In this document: positions 17,556-27,100 of the stretch, piece by piece
Position numbering within the stretch: the first letter of the stretch is position 1
How the letters are laid out: every line of letters begins with the position of its first letter
Source: an uncultured Duganella sp.
GTDB lineage: Bacteria > Pseudomonadota > Gammaproteobacteria > Burkholderiales > Burkholderiaceae
DNA length: 34,069 nt
Assembly (NCBI GenBank): GCA_946482335.1
Contig: CAMLRG010000036.1
Location: 1-34,069 of the forward strand
Direction of reading: 5' to 3'
The notes under the pieces: model-generated
Databases searched by the model: none
The model's input: only the letters and a program-made list of their open reading frames with translations
What the model was told of the DNA's origin: nothing
Program-made: the position numbers and the translations under genes

Positions 17556-19802
17556 ATGGATAAACGCCTCAAGCACTCCCTGATCGCCCTGGCTGTCGCC
17601 AGCGCATTCCCCCTGCATATCGCCTCCGCCCAGGAAGCCCAGGCGGCTGAAGAAGCCAAAAAGCCGGGCCAGCTCGAAACCGTGATCGTTACCGCGCAGC
17701 GCCGCGCCGAAAACATCAAGGACGTCCCGATGGCTATCGCCACCCTGAAGGGTGAAAAGCTGGACGTGCTGACTTCCGGCGGCCAGGACATCCGTTTCCT
17801 GAACGGCCGTTCGCCATCCGTGTCCGTGGAATCGGACTACGGCCGTACTTTCCCGCGTTTCTATATCCGCGGCCTGGGTAATACCGACTTCGACCTGAAC
17901 GCTTCGCAGCCGGTTGGCCTGGTGATGGACGACATCGTGCAGGAAAACCCGATGCTGAAGGGCTTCCCGGTGTTCGACGTCGACCAGGTTGAAGTGCTGC
18001 GCGGCCCGCAAGGCACCCTGTTCGGCCGCAACTCCCCGGCCGGCGTGATCAAGTTCGACTCGGCCAAGCCGGTATTCCGCCAGGAAGGCTACTTCAACGT
18101 CGGCTTCGGCAAGGACCGCGTGCGCAATTTCGAAGGCGCTTACAACATCCCTGCCAACGACGTCTTCGCCACCCGCATCTCGCTGCAGTCGCAGCACCGC
18201 GGCGACCGCGTGCACAACGACCGCCCGAACGCGCCGACCCGCGATTTCGAAGGCTACAAGGACAACGCCGGCCGTATCCAGTTCCTGCTCAAGCCGAGCA
18301 AGGACTTCAGCGCGCTGCTGAACGTGCACGCCCGCGACATGGACGGTAACGCCACCCTGTTCCGCGCCAACATCCTGAAGAAGGGCACCAACGAGCTGGT
18401 CGACAACTTCGACTACAAGTCCTACCCGACCGATGGCGGCAACTCGCAAAGCCTGAAGAACAAGGGCGCCAACCTGCGCCTGCGCTGGGACACCCCAGGC
18501 CTGACCTTCCACTCGATCACCGGCTACGAGTCGCTGGAATTCTTCTCGCGCGGCGACGTGGACGGCGGCTATGGCGCTTCCTACGCGCCGCCGATGGGCC
18601 CGGGCTTCATCCCGTTCGTGGTGGAAACCGCCGACCTGATCCCAGACCACGAGCAGTGGTCGCAGGAATTCCGCGTCGAATCGAACAACAAGGGCCCGCT
18701 GCAGTGGATCGCCGGCCTGTTCTACTTCGACGAGCACATCCAGATCGATTCGATCTCCTACAACTCGCTGGCGCCGGGCAATCCGCAAAATGCCGCTTAC
18801 GCGACCCAGCAGCAGGACGCCAAGTCGTGGGCAGCCTTCGGTACCGTCAACTACACCGTATCGGACGCCTTCAAGCTGCGCGCCGGCCTGCGCTACACCA
18901 AGGACAAGAAGGACTTCGTGGCGCGCCGCTTCGAGCCGACCGGTTCGACCAACCTGCCGCTGCACGATACGTCGAGCAACGTGAGCTGGGACCTGAGCGG
19001 TACTTACACCCTGAACAAGGACACCAACCTGTTCGGCCGCGTCGCCACCGGCTACCGCGCGCCTTCCATGCAGGGCCGCCTGTTCGACCTGACTTCCAAG
19101 CCTTCGCAGGCTGACGCGGAAAAAGCCGTGTCGGTGGAATTCGGCGTCAAGCAGGACCTGTTCGACCGCCGTGCCCGCATGTCGGCCACCGTGTTCAACT
19201 ACCGCATGAAGGACAAGCAACTGACCGCCGGTTCGGGCACCGTCAACATGAACCAGCTGGTCAACGCCGACAAGGTGACCGGCCGCGGCGTGGAACTGGA
19301 CCTGCAAGCCAACCTGAGCGATGCCTGGGCCGTGACCTTCGGCACCAGCTACAACGACACCGAAATCAAGGACGCGAACCTGTTCGTGCAGCCTTGCGGT
19401 GGCGGTTGCACCGTGCTCGATCCGACCCGCCCTGTGACCGGCGGCACCGTTGCAGTCATCGACGGCAACCCGCTGCCGCGCGCACCGAAGTGGCAGCACA
19501 ACTTCACCCTGCGCTTCAGCCAGCCGCTGGGCGATGGCGAAGTCTACGCCTATACCGACTGGGCATACCGCACCTCGTACAACTTCTTCCTGTACGAAGC
19601 GGCCGAGTACAAGGCGAAGGAACTGCTGGAAGGCGGCCTGCGCGTGGGTTACCGCTGGAACGACGGCAAGTATGAGCTGGCTGCCTATGGCCGCAACATC
19701 ACCAACCGTATCCAGGCCCTGGGCGCGATCGACTTCAACAACCTGACCGGTATCGTCAACGAACCGCGCACTTACGGCGTGCAGTTCAAGGCGCAGTTCT
19801 GA
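17556..19802 (+). CDS. TonB-dependent receptor
   Basis: Outer-membrane active transporter of 748 residues. The signal peptide ends at ASA (about residue 25). A TonB-box-like ETVIVTAQRR is at 41-50. The plug domain contains FYIRGLGNTDFDLN and VEVLRGPQGTLFGRNSPAGVI, the standard plug motif. The barrel ends in aromatic Phe (VQFKAQF). It belongs to the ordinary TonB receptor type, without the N-terminal Oar-like domain of the receptor at 2860. Divergent orientation with a BMP-type nucleoside ABC transporter suggests joint control and nucleosides or oligonucleotides as candidate cargo; siderophore uptake cannot be excluded from sequence alone. The ribosome binding site is weak. A compound palindrome begins right after the stop codon. 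Confidence 0.9.
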   Translation: MDKRLKHSLIALAVASAFPLHIASAQEAQAAEEAKKPGQLETVIVTAQRRAENIKDVPMAIATLKGEKLDVLTSGGQDIRFLNGRSPSVSVESDYGRTFPRFYIRGLGNTDFDLNASQPVGLVMDDIVQENPMLKGFPVFDVDQVEVLRGPQGTLFGRNSPAGVIKFDSAKPVFRQEGYFNVGFGKDRVRNFEGAYNIPANDVFATRISLQSQHRGDRVHNDRPNAPTRDFEGYKDNAGRIQFLLKPSKDFSALLNVHARDMDGNATLFRANILKKGTNELVDNFDYKSYPTDGGNSQSLKNKGANLRLRWDTPGLTFHSITGYESLEFFSRGDVDGGYGASYAPPMGPGFIPFVVETADLIPDHEQWSQEFRVESNNKGPLQWIAGLFYFDEHIQIDSISYNSLAPGNPQNAAYATQQQDAKSWAAFGTVNYTVSDAFKLRAGLRYTKDKKDFVARRFEPTGSTNLPLHDTSSNVSWDLSGTYTLNKDTNLFGRVATGYRAPSMQGRLFDLTSKPSQADAEKAVSVEFGVKQDLFDRRARMSATVFNYRMKDKQLTAGSGTVNMNQLVNADKVTGRGVELDLQANLSDAWAVTFGTSYNDTEIKDANLFVQPCGGGCTVLDPTRPVTGGTVAVIDGNPLPRAPKWQHNFTLRFSQPLGDGEVYAYTDWAYRTSYNFFLYEAAEYKAKELLEGGLRVGYRWNDGKYELAAYGRNITNRIQALGAIDFNNLTGIVNEPRTYGVQFKAQF

Positions 19803-19808
19803 TTGGTT

Positions 19809-19890
19809 AAACCGGTAAACCGGGGTCAGACCCAAGGGTCTGACCCCCGCTGGTGTCTGACCCTTAGGGTCTGACACCGGTTTACCGGTT
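19809..19890. repeat. Compound palindromic repeat (REP-like), copy 1
   Basis: Outer arms AACCGGTAAACCGG (19810-19823) and CCGGTTTACCGGTT (19877-19890) are perfect inverted repeats. Inside are two hairpins: GGGGTCAGACCC/GGGTCTGACCCC (19822-19847, perfect) and GGTGTCTGACCC/GGGTCTGACACC (19852-19878, one mismatch). The right half read in reverse matches copy 2 at 31142-31206 almost base for base. It begins within 10 bp of the receptor stop codon and may also stabilise or terminate transcripts. Confidence 0.85.
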
Positions 19891-19908
19891 TTAAAAGCGG
19901 TTAAGATA

Positions 19909-19931
19909 CCTCCTTCCAAAAAAGAAGGAGG
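19909..19931 (+). promoter_or_regulatory. Hairpin that buries the Shine-Dalgarno sequence of the DUF969 gene
   Basis: CCTCCTTC (19909-19916) and GAAGGAGG (19924-19931) form a perfect 8-bp stem with a 7-nt A-rich loop. The right arm contains the whole AAGGAGG ribosome binding site of the gene that starts with TTG at 19937. If both arms are in the mRNA, initiation would be inhibited until the stem opens. A TAAGAT hexamer at 19902-19907 could be a -10 box; transcription starting from it would begin inside or just before the left arm, so the start site decides whether the switch can form. Confidence 0.6.
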
Positions 19932-19936
19932 ACAGA

Positions 19937-20626
19937 TTGCAAACAGCCGTCAACATGTGGCCGCTGCTGGGCGTGGCCGTGATCGTGCTCGGTTTCCTGC
20001 TGCGCCTGCACCCCGTGCTGGTCGTGGTCGCCGCCTGCTTCACCACCGGTTTCGCCGCCTTCATGCCGGTCGACGCCTTGCTCGCCTCACTCGGCACCGC
20101 CTTCGTCAAGACCCGCAACCTCCCAATGATCTACCTGCTGCCGCTGGCCGCCATCGGCCTGCTGGAGCGTTTCGGCCTGCGCGAGCACGCCCAGTCCGCA
20201 GTGGCGCGCGTGCGCTCCGCCACCGCCGGCCGCCTGCTGATCGTCTACCTCGCCGTGCGCGAGCTGTCGGCAGCAATGGGATTGACCTCATTAGGCGGCC
20301 ACCCGAACATGGTGCGTCCTGTCGTCGCCCCGATGGCCGAAGGCGCAGCGCAATTGCGCAATCCGGCGCTGGACGAAGCCCAGCGCCACCGTATCCGCGC
20401 CATGGCCGCCGCCACCGACAATGTCGGCCTGTTCTTCGGCGAAGACATCTTCGTCGCCTTCGGCGCCATCGTATTGATGCAAACGGTGCTGCGCGCCGAA
20501 GGCATTGAAGTCGACCCGCTGCATATGGCGCTATGGGGCATCCCCACCGCGATCTGCGCCTTCATCATCCACGCCTGGCGCCTGAACCGGCTGGACCGCT
20601 ACCTCGTCGCGGGGAGCGCCAAATGA
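19937..20626 (+). CDS. DUF969 protein, predicted 5-oxoproline transporter subunit
   Basis: A 229-residue inner-membrane protein with several hydrophobic helices (MWPLLGVAVIVLGFLLRL, LPMIYLLPLAAIGLLERFG) and the conserved GLTSLGGHPNMVRPVVAPMAEGA segment at about 115-137. Members of this family are annotated as one subunit of a two-part 5-oxoproline (pyroglutamate) transporter together with DUF979 proteins. The start is TTG at 19937, supported by a near-ideal AAGGAGG 5 bp upstream; an in-frame ATG at 19955 lacks such a site. The stop overlaps the DUF979 start by 4 bp (ATGA). The upstream ribosome binding site is in a hairpin. Confidence 0.87.
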   Translation: MQTAVNMWPLLGVAVIVLGFLLRLHPVLVVVAACFTTGFAAFMPVDALLASLGTAFVKTRNLPMIYLLPLAAIGLLERFGLREHAQSAVARVRSATAGRLLIVYLAVRELSAAMGLTSLGGHPNMVRPVVAPMAEGAAQLRNPALDEAQRHRIRAMAAATDNVGLFFGEDIFVAFGAIVLMQTVLRAEGIEVDPLHMALWGIPTAICAFIIHAWRLNRLDRYLVAGSAK

Positions 20627-21573
20627 TCGTCCGCGTCGAATACTTCTACTACCTGCTGGGCATCATGCTGGCGCTGGTCGCCCTGATGTCCTTCGGCGAC
20701 CGCACCAATCCGCGCCGCTGGACCACGGGCCTGTTCTGGGCCTTGTACGCGATGATCTATCTGGTGGGTGACCGTATCCCGCCCGCGATGGCTGGCCTGG
20801 CGATGATCGCGATGGCCGTGCTGGCCGGTTTCGGCGGCGTCAGGAGCGGCAAGCCCGACGTGCTGCCCGACGACGTGCGCCAAGCCAGCGCCGCGCGGCT
20901 GCGCCACAAACTGTTCGTCCCCGCGCTGGTGATTCCCGCCGTGACCATGGCCGGCGCCACGCTGTTGAAAGATGTCCGCATCGGCGAACTGTTCGTGCTC
21001 GACCAGAAGCACCTGACGCTGGTGAGCCTGGGTTGCGCCGCCGTCATCGCCGTCGGCGTGGCGTGCTGGCTGACGCGCTCCACGCCGCTGCAGGCTGGCC
21101 GTGAATCGCGCCGTCTGGTGGATGCGATGAGCTGGGCCATCGTCTTGCCCCATATGCTGGCCGTGCTGGGCCTGCTGTTCAGCGAAGCCGGCGTCGGCAA
21201 GGCCGTGGCCCAGGTCTCGGGCAGCCTGGTCGGCGCGGATTCGAAATTGGCGGCGGTGGCGCTGTACTGCATCGGCATGGCGGTGTTCACCATCGTGATG
21301 GGCAATGGCTTTGCCGCCTTCCCCGTGATGGCGGGCGGCGTCGGCGTGCCGGTGCTGTTGGCGCAGTATGGCGGCAATCCTGCCGTGATGGCGGCCATCG
21401 GCATGTTCAGCGCTTATTGCGGTACCCTGATGACGCCGATGGCAGCCAACTTCAACATCATCCCGACTGCCTTGCTGGACCTGCCGGACCGCAATGCCGT
21501 GATCAAGGCACAGATACCGACCGCCTTGCCGCTGCTGGGCGCAAACATCATCCTCCTGTATTTCCTCCTATGA
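20623..21573 (+). CDS. DUF979 protein, predicted 5-oxoproline transporter subunit
   Basis: A 316-residue inner-membrane protein with about eight to ten hydrophobic segments. Notable conserved stretches are [17 protein letters not shown] and [22 protein letters not shown] near the C-terminus. The ATG at 20623 was chosen because it overlaps the DUF969 stop (ATGA) and is followed at once by a membrane helix; upstream in-frame codons give a non-hydrophobic extension that lies inside the DUF969 gene. Its stop overlaps the start of pyroglutamyl peptidase by 4 bp. Family knowledge links DUF969, DUF979 and Pcp as a pyroglutamate uptake and release set. Confidence 0.88.
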   Translation: MIVRVEYFYYLLGIMLALVALMSFGDRTNPRRWTTGLFWALYAMIYLVGDRIPPAMAGLAMIAMAVLAGFGGVRSGKPDVLPDDVRQASAARLRHKLFVPALVIPAVTMAGATLLKDVRIGELFVLDQKHLTLVSLGCAAVIAVGVACWLTRSTPLQAGRESRRLVDAMSWAIVLPHMLAVLGLLFSEAGVGKAVAQVSGSLVGADSKLAAVALYCIGMAVFTIVMGNGFAAFPVMAGGVGVPVLLAQYGGNPAVMAAIGMFSAYCGTLMTPMAANFNIIPTALLDLPDRNAVIKAQIPTALPLLGANIILLYFLL

Positions 21574-22214
21574 AGACTGTACTGCTGACCGGCTTCGAGC
21601 CATTTAACAAGGAACCGATCAATCCTGCCTGGGAAGCCGTGCGCGCGCTCGACGGCTGGAGCGAAGACGGATTTCGTGTGGCCGCGCGCCAATTGCCTTG
21701 CGTGTTCGGCGATGCCAATGCCGCCATGCGCAGCCTGATCGATGAGTTGCAACCTGCGCTGGTGATCGCCGTCGGCCAGGCCGGCGGCCGCGTCGACCTG
21801 TCGATCGAGCGCGTGGCGATCAACGTCGACGACGCGCCGATCATGGACAACGCCGACCAACAATTGGTCGATGAGCCGATCGTCGTGGGCGGCCCCGCGG
21901 CCTATTTTTCGACGCTGCCGATCAAGGCCATCGTCGCCGCGCTGCGCACAGCGGGCTTGCCGGCATCGGTATCGCAGACCGCCGGTACCTTCGTCTGTAA
22001 CCATGTGTTCTATGGCCTGATGCACACGCTGGCCGGCCGCAGCGACGTCAAGGCCGGCTTCATCCACATTCCTTACTTGCCCGAACAGGCGGCGCGCCAT
22101 CCCGGCGCCGCCAGCATGTCGCTGCCCCAGTTGGTGCAAGGCTTACAAATAGCTATCAGAACAGCCACGGCAACGACGGGCGATATTGCAACGGAAGGCG
22201 GCGCAACACACTGA
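21570..22214 (+). CDS. pcp: Pyroglutamyl-peptidase I
   Basis: Cytoplasmic cysteine peptidase (family C15) that removes N-terminal 5-oxoproline from peptides. It is 214 residues, the normal family length. The catalytic triad is in place: E80 ([13 protein letters not shown]), C143 ([10 protein letters not shown]) and H166 (GFIHIPYLP). The N-terminal [12 protein letters not shown] is the usual family start. The ATG at 21570 overlaps the DUF979 stop codon, so translation is coupled to the transporter genes. Together the three genes would import pyroglutamate or pyroglutamyl peptides and free the 5-oxoproline; the step that opens 5-oxoproline to glutamate is not encoded in the window. Confidence 0.95.
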   Translation: MKTVLLTGFEPFNKEPINPAWEAVRALDGWSEDGFRVAARQLPCVFGDANAAMRSLIDELQPALVIAVGQAGGRVDLSIERVAINVDDAPIMDNADQQLVDEPIVVGGPAAYFSTLPIKAIVAALRTAGLPASVSQTAGTFVCNHVFYGLMHTLAGRSDVKAGFIHIPYLPEQAARHPGAASMSLPQLVQGLQIAIRTATATTGDIATEGGATH

Positions 22215-22291
22215 AAGATACATTTTGAGAGCACACATCGTGGGGCATCGGCATAGAATGGGACACTTTCCTGAACACAAGGAGACTTGCC

Positions 22292-23131
22292 ATGTTGAAG
22301 GCTCTACGTTTTCTGCCCTTTGCATTGTCCACCCTTGCGCCGCTTGCAAGCCATGCTTGTTCCAGCGAACCATTCATCGGCAGCATGTGCATCATGGCCT
22401 GGCCGAAGGCCAACGGCTTCGGTGGCGGCATGTATTTGCAGGCGAATGGTGCACAGCTGCCGATGTCGAATTACCAGGCCCTGTTTGCAGTCATTGGCTT
22501 TACGTATGGCGGTAATAACAGTTCCATCTTCAACCTGCCCGACCTGCGCGGACGCACGATTATCGGCGCCGGACAGGGACCCGGCTTGCCCGCCTATCTT
22601 TGGGGCCAGGCGGGCGGTGCCGCGACAGCCACGCTGACGACGGCCAACCTGCCGAGCCATGTGCATGACGCCAGCACTGCCGCGGTCAATGTTTCGATGG
22701 CGAACGTGACGGCGAAGTCAACGCTGTCCGGACTGGCGGCGACGACCTCCATGGCGGGTGTGCAGGGGACCGTGGCAGGCAGCGCGTTCGCGCTGAATGC
22801 CTACAACGGCAACGGCGGCGCGAGCGCAGCATCCGGCGCCGCGCTGGCGACCGCGAACGGCCCAGCCAGCAAAATCTACGCTTCCAATGCACCGAACGTG
22901 CCGATGGCTGCCGGCAGCATCAGCGGCAACGCAAATGTCGCCTTTGCCGGAAACCCGACGACCAGCATCACCGGGGGCAGCGTGACCACAACATTGACTG
23001 GTGCGCCGACAGCAACCTTGCAGGGTTCGACGGGTGTCACGGGCGGCGGCAACGCTTTCAGCGTCATGCAGCCATACGTGCCGATGACGATATACATTGC
23101 CGTTAACGGACTGTTCCCGACAGTCGATTGA
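22292..23131 (+). CDS. Exported phage tail collar-domain protein
   Basis: A 279-residue protein with a signal peptide (cleavage about A22, before CSSEP) followed by a Phage Tail Collar / microcystin-dependent-protein domain at about 28-93: FIGSMCIMAW, ANGAQLPMSNYQALFAVIG, TYGGNNSSIFNLPDLRGR. The middle (about 125-250) is a low-complexity Ala/Gly/Thr/Ser region of short beta-like repeats, and the C-terminus is PYVPMTIYIAVNG, the usual end of this family. No phage structural genes are nearby. It has a clear AAGGAGA ribosome binding site and a likely promoter in the 77-bp gap (TAGAAT at 22254-22259 but no good -35). The Sel1 gene follows after 1 bp. Most Mdp-type proteins lack signal peptides, so an exported fibre or surface role is inferred. 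Confidence 0.85.
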   Translation: MLKALRFLPFALSTLAPLASHACSSEPFIGSMCIMAWPKANGFGGGMYLQANGAQLPMSNYQALFAVIGFTYGGNNSSIFNLPDLRGRTIIGAGQGPGLPAYLWGQAGGAATATLTTANLPSHVHDASTAAVNVSMANVTAKSTLSGLAATTSMAGVQGTVAGSAFALNAYNGNGGASAASGAALATANGPASKIYASNAPNVPMAAGSISGNANVAFAGNPTTSITGGSVTTTLTGAPTATLQGSTGVTGGGNAFSVMQPYVPMTIYIAVNGLFPTVD

Positions 23132-23132
23132 G

Positions 23133-24107
23133 ATGTTTGCTTTACCTCGATTGCTCGCCAGCGCCGCGTGGTCGCTTGCCCTGGCCGGTGCGGCACAAGC
23201 TGCGGCCGATGGCCTGGCGTCGGCACAAGCTGCCCTGGCATCAGGCGACTACCGCAGCGCGTACGCTGCCTACCGGAAGGAGGCGCCGCGCAGCGCCCTG
23301 GCGCAATTTACCCTAGGTATGTTCTTGCGCGAAGGCTGGGGCATGGCGCGCGATCCGGCCGCAGCGTGCAAATGGTTCGAGCAAGCGGCGGCTGGCCGGG
23401 TGCCCGCCGCCGCACACTTCTGGGCCGACTGCCTGGCTGAAGGCATCGGCACGGCGGCGGACATCCCGCGCGCGCTTGAGTCTTACGACCGTGCAGCCGA
23501 AGGCGGCCATTTGATTTCATGGTGCAGCGCTGCCGATTACCACCTGCAGGGCCGCGGTGTGCCGCAAGATGTGGCGCGGGGACTGTCGCTGTGCGAACAG
23601 GCGGCACAGGCGCACTCGGCGCCTGCCATGCTGCAGCTGGCGCGCTACTTTCAACAGGGTGTTGGCATGCCGAGTAACCCCGCCATGGCGCGCCACTGGT
23701 ACCAGCGTGCTGCCGACATCGGCGCGCCTGAAGCGCAGTATCAGCTTGGCCTGATGCTGGCGCAAGGCGAAGGCGGAGCAGTCGATCTAAACGCCGCGCT
23801 GTTTCATCTTGAGACTGCCGCCAGCGCAGGCTTTATCCCGGCTTATCTTCCTACGGCTCGCCTGTATGCCAGTGCGCCAGTGCAGCCTGGTACGGGCGCG
23901 CTGGCGCCTGAACACCTGGCCAAGATCTACTTATGGACCATGGCTGCCGATGCCCGTGCAACGAGTGCGGAAGAAAAGGCAGAGGCGGGGCAGTTGCTGG
24001 CGCAAGTGCTGTCGGTGATGCCCTACACCTGGCGAACAAAACTAGATCGGCAAGTTGCCGAGCATGTGGCGAAGCACGCCGCAATATCTTCAAACCGGAG
24101 CAATTGA
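23133..24107 (+). CDS. Exported Sel1-repeat (TPR-like) protein
   Basis: A 324-residue protein with a signal peptide ending near AQA (residue 23) and about five Sel1-like repeats between residues 55 and 245. Repeat hallmarks are LGMFLREGWGMARDPAAACKWFEQAA, ARYFQQGVGMPSNPAMARHWYQRAA and LGLMLAQGEGGAVDLNAALFHLETAA. Such repeats form alpha-solenoids for protein-protein contacts. The ATG at 23133 was chosen because it gives a clean signal peptide; an in-frame TTG at 23097 would put 12 polar residues in front. It starts 1 bp after the collar-gene stop and ends 1 bp before the giant-protein start, so the three are one transcription unit. A scaffold or chaperone role for the neighbours is a guess. 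Confidence 0.85.
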   Translation: MFALPRLLASAAWSLALAGAAQAAADGLASAQAALASGDYRSAYAAYRKEAPRSALAQFTLGMFLREGWGMARDPAAACKWFEQAAAGRVPAAAHFWADCLAEGIGTAADIPRALESYDRAAEGGHLISWCSAADYHLQGRGVPQDVARGLSLCEQAAQAHSAPAMLQLARYFQQGVGMPSNPAMARHWYQRAADIGAPEAQYQLGLMLAQGEGGAVDLNAALFHLETAASAGFIPAYLPTARLYASAPVQPGTGALAPEHLAKIYLWTMAADARATSAEEKAEAGQLLAQVLSVMPYTWRTKLDRQVAEHVAKHAAISSNRSN

Positions 24108-24108
24108 G

Positions 24109-27100
24109 ATGACCAAGCTTTCTTCCGAATTCGACCTGCCGCAGATAAGCGAAAGCGGCCGTGTGGCCGCATTTGTCGATACGTCCGTTGCGGGCTGGCA
24201 GTCGATCGTGGCCAGCCTGCCGGAAGGTATCGAAGTTGTCGTGATAGACGGTGCGCGCGACGGCCTGACGCAGATGGCGGAGTGGGCGGCAACGCACCAG
24301 GGCTACGGCGCGCTGCACATTCTGTCGCACGGTGGCGCAGGGCGCGTTTCGCTTGGCAGTACCCACCTGACGAGCGACTTGCTGGCGCAGTCCGGCGCCA
24401 GCGCGGCGCTGGCCGCGTTGGGCCGAGCGCTGCGTCCAGACGGTGACCTGCTGCTGTATGGCTGCGATGTGGCAGCAGGTGAACAGGGCCAGGCTTTCAT
24501 TGAAGCACTGTCGCGCGCCACCGGCGCCGATGTCGCCGCCTCCCAGGACGCGACCGGTGCTGCAATCCTGGGCGGCAATTGGGCTTTGGAAAGCTGGCAC
24601 GGCCATATCGAGACTGCCGTGTTGCAGGCAGTGAGCTATACCGGCCTGCTCAGTACGATCTCATTCGACAGCAGTCAAGTCGACATGCAATTCGACCAGA
24701 CCAGTGTCACCCGCGTGGAAACAGTCAGCGGCCAAATTATTACGTTCTCCGGAGGGGCCTTGCCCGGCAATGGCCTCGGCGCCGTTCCCGAAGGCGACGG
24801 GGACTATCTGTACTCCTACACTGGTGTCGACAATGATTACAAGCTGACGATCAGTGCCGATGCGGGGTATACCTTTGACCTCACCTCCGCCAAATTCGTG
24901 TCGCCTTTGTTAAGCGCATCGATAGTGCTCACCTACAGCAACGGATCGACGACCCCGTTCAGCCAGGCGTTGTCCGGCGGCAGCACGACGGTCAACAGTT
25001 TCAGCACTTCCATTGACGACGTAACCAAGGTCGTGATCTCCGGCGCGGACTACCTCGTCTTCAATGACTTTGCGATTTCGGACGTTAAGCCCATTCCGCC
25101 GGCACCTACCGTCAGTGCGTCGAATATCAGCTATACATCGACGGGCAGCGGAACGGGCGGGACGTACAAGATCGGCGACACGGTAACCGTCAGCTGGGAC
25201 AACAGCGGCACGGGGGACAACAATTCCAGCGTAACCGGTGTGAGCATCGACTTCAGCCAGTTCGGCGGGGGGGCCGTGTCGGCCAGCGAATCCTCGGGGG
25301 TGTGGAGTGCCAGCTATACCATTCTTTCCGGCGCCATCGACCTGACAGGCCGCAAGGCGTCCGTTACGGCCAGCAACGCCGGCAGCAGTTCGGCGGCGGT
25401 GCCCACTTCCGCGGGCCTGACGGTGGACAATGTCGCGCCAGTGGTCACCGATGGCCGCATCTCGATCAGTGGCGCGAGTGGAACTGGTGGCGCCTACAAG
25501 ATTGGCGACACGGTTACCGCAACGTGGAACAACACCGCTGGTGGCGATAACAACTCGGACGCGATTTCATCCGCGACGGTGGACTTCAGCGCTTTTGGCG
25601 GTGGCGCGGCGGTCAGCGCAACGAATTCGTCCGGCACCTGGACGGCGACCTACACCATCGTATCGGGGGGCATCGATAGCGGCAATCGGAACGTGTCGGT
25701 CACGGCAACCGACAATGCCGGGAACGCTACGACCCGAGCAGATTCGAGTAATGCTATGGTCGACAACGTGGCGCCGACAGTCAGCGACGGCAATATTGCG
25801 ATCAGCGGCGGCAGCGGGGCTGGGGGTGCCTACAAGATCGGCGATACAGTTGCCGTGAGCTGGAACAATACCGCGGCGGGCGACAACAATGCAGATACGG
25901 TTTCGTCCGCGACTGTCGACTTTAGCGCGTTCGGCGGGGGGGCGGCCGTCGCTGCGACGAATTCCGCTGGTACGTGGTCCGCCAGTTACACCATTGTCTC
26001 GGGCGCCATCAACGGCGCCACCAACCGCAATGTGTCGCTGACGGTAGCGGACAACGCCGGCAACACGACATCGACTTCCGACACCAGCAATGCGACCGTC
26101 GACAACGTCGCGCCAACCATTACGCTTGGCAGCGTCGCATTCTCTGTTGATAGCGGCTCCTCCGCCAGCGATTTCGTGACAGCCACCACGGCGCAGACGA
26201 TCAGTGCCACCTTGAGTGGCGCGCTTGGCGCCGGCGACATCCTTTATGCATCTTTGGACAACGGCAGCACGTGGACCGACGTCACGGCCACTGTGGCGGG
26301 AACGGTGATGAGTTGGAGTACAACGTTGAGCAGTTCCGGAACGTTGAAGCTCAAAGTCAGCGACGCGGCAGGCAACGATGGCCCATCCACGAGCCAGGCA
26401 TTCGTACTGGATACGTCGGCACCGAGCGCGCCCGCGGCGCCGGACATGACCTCAGGCACTGACAGCGGTATTTCAACGAGCGATGACATCACCAATGATG
26501 ACACGCCGACATTCAGCGGTACTGCGGAAAGCGGCAGCTCCGTAACACTGTACGACAGCGACGGCACGACCATCCTTGGAACTGCCACTGCTGCAGGCGG
26601 CAATTGGTCGATTACTGCTTCTACGCTGGCCGCGGGCAACCATACGTTGACAGCCAGGGCGACCGATGTGGCAGGCAACGTATCCGGCGCTTCGTCCGGC
26701 CTGGCAATCACAGTAGACACCAGCGCGCCTACCGGGCTCGCGATGAGTTCGACAAGCGTAGCGACCGCCAACGCCGGCAGTGCCGCTACCGTGGCGACCC
26801 TATCGGCGAGCGACAGTCAGGCGATCACGTATGCGCTGGCCGTTGGCAATGGCACCAACGACGCGGACAACGGCAGCTTCAGCATTTCCGGCAACAGTTT
26901 GAAGGTTGGCAGTTTCGCGCTCTCCGCCGGATCGTACAAAGTCTATTTGTCGGCTACCGACGCGGCCGGGAATGCTGCCGCGCAGGCCTTCACCATAAAT
27001 GTGGACGATGCGCCGAGCGTCAGCAGTATCGTGCGCGCAGGCGGCGTCTCGTCGACGGTGTTGGCCAGCGCCACCTCGATCAATTACACCGTGACTTTCA

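Noticed and set aside
19822..19878. CRISPR-like short repeats GTCTGACCC
   Set aside because: The copies are nested inverted repeats without regular spacers and there are no cas genes; they form hairpins of a REP-like element.
17532..19919. Open frame of about 795 codons on the - strand opposite the second TonB receptor
   Set aside because: No motifs, antisense to a gene with signal peptide, plug and barrel features.
20533..20622. N-terminal extension of the DUF979 protein
   Set aside because: These 30 codons overlap the DUF969 gene, are Arg/Pro/His-rich and non-hydrophobic; the ATGA overlap at 20623 is the better start.
22225..22259. Promoter TTGAGA ... TAGAAT ahead of the collar gene
   Set aside because: The spacer is 23 bp, too long for a normal sigma-70 promoter; only the -10-like hexamer is noted.
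22292..23131. Prophage remnant suggested by the tail-collar domain
   Set aside because: No other phage structural, lysis, integrase or replication gene is nearby, and the protein has a signal peptide, so an isolated host gene fits better.
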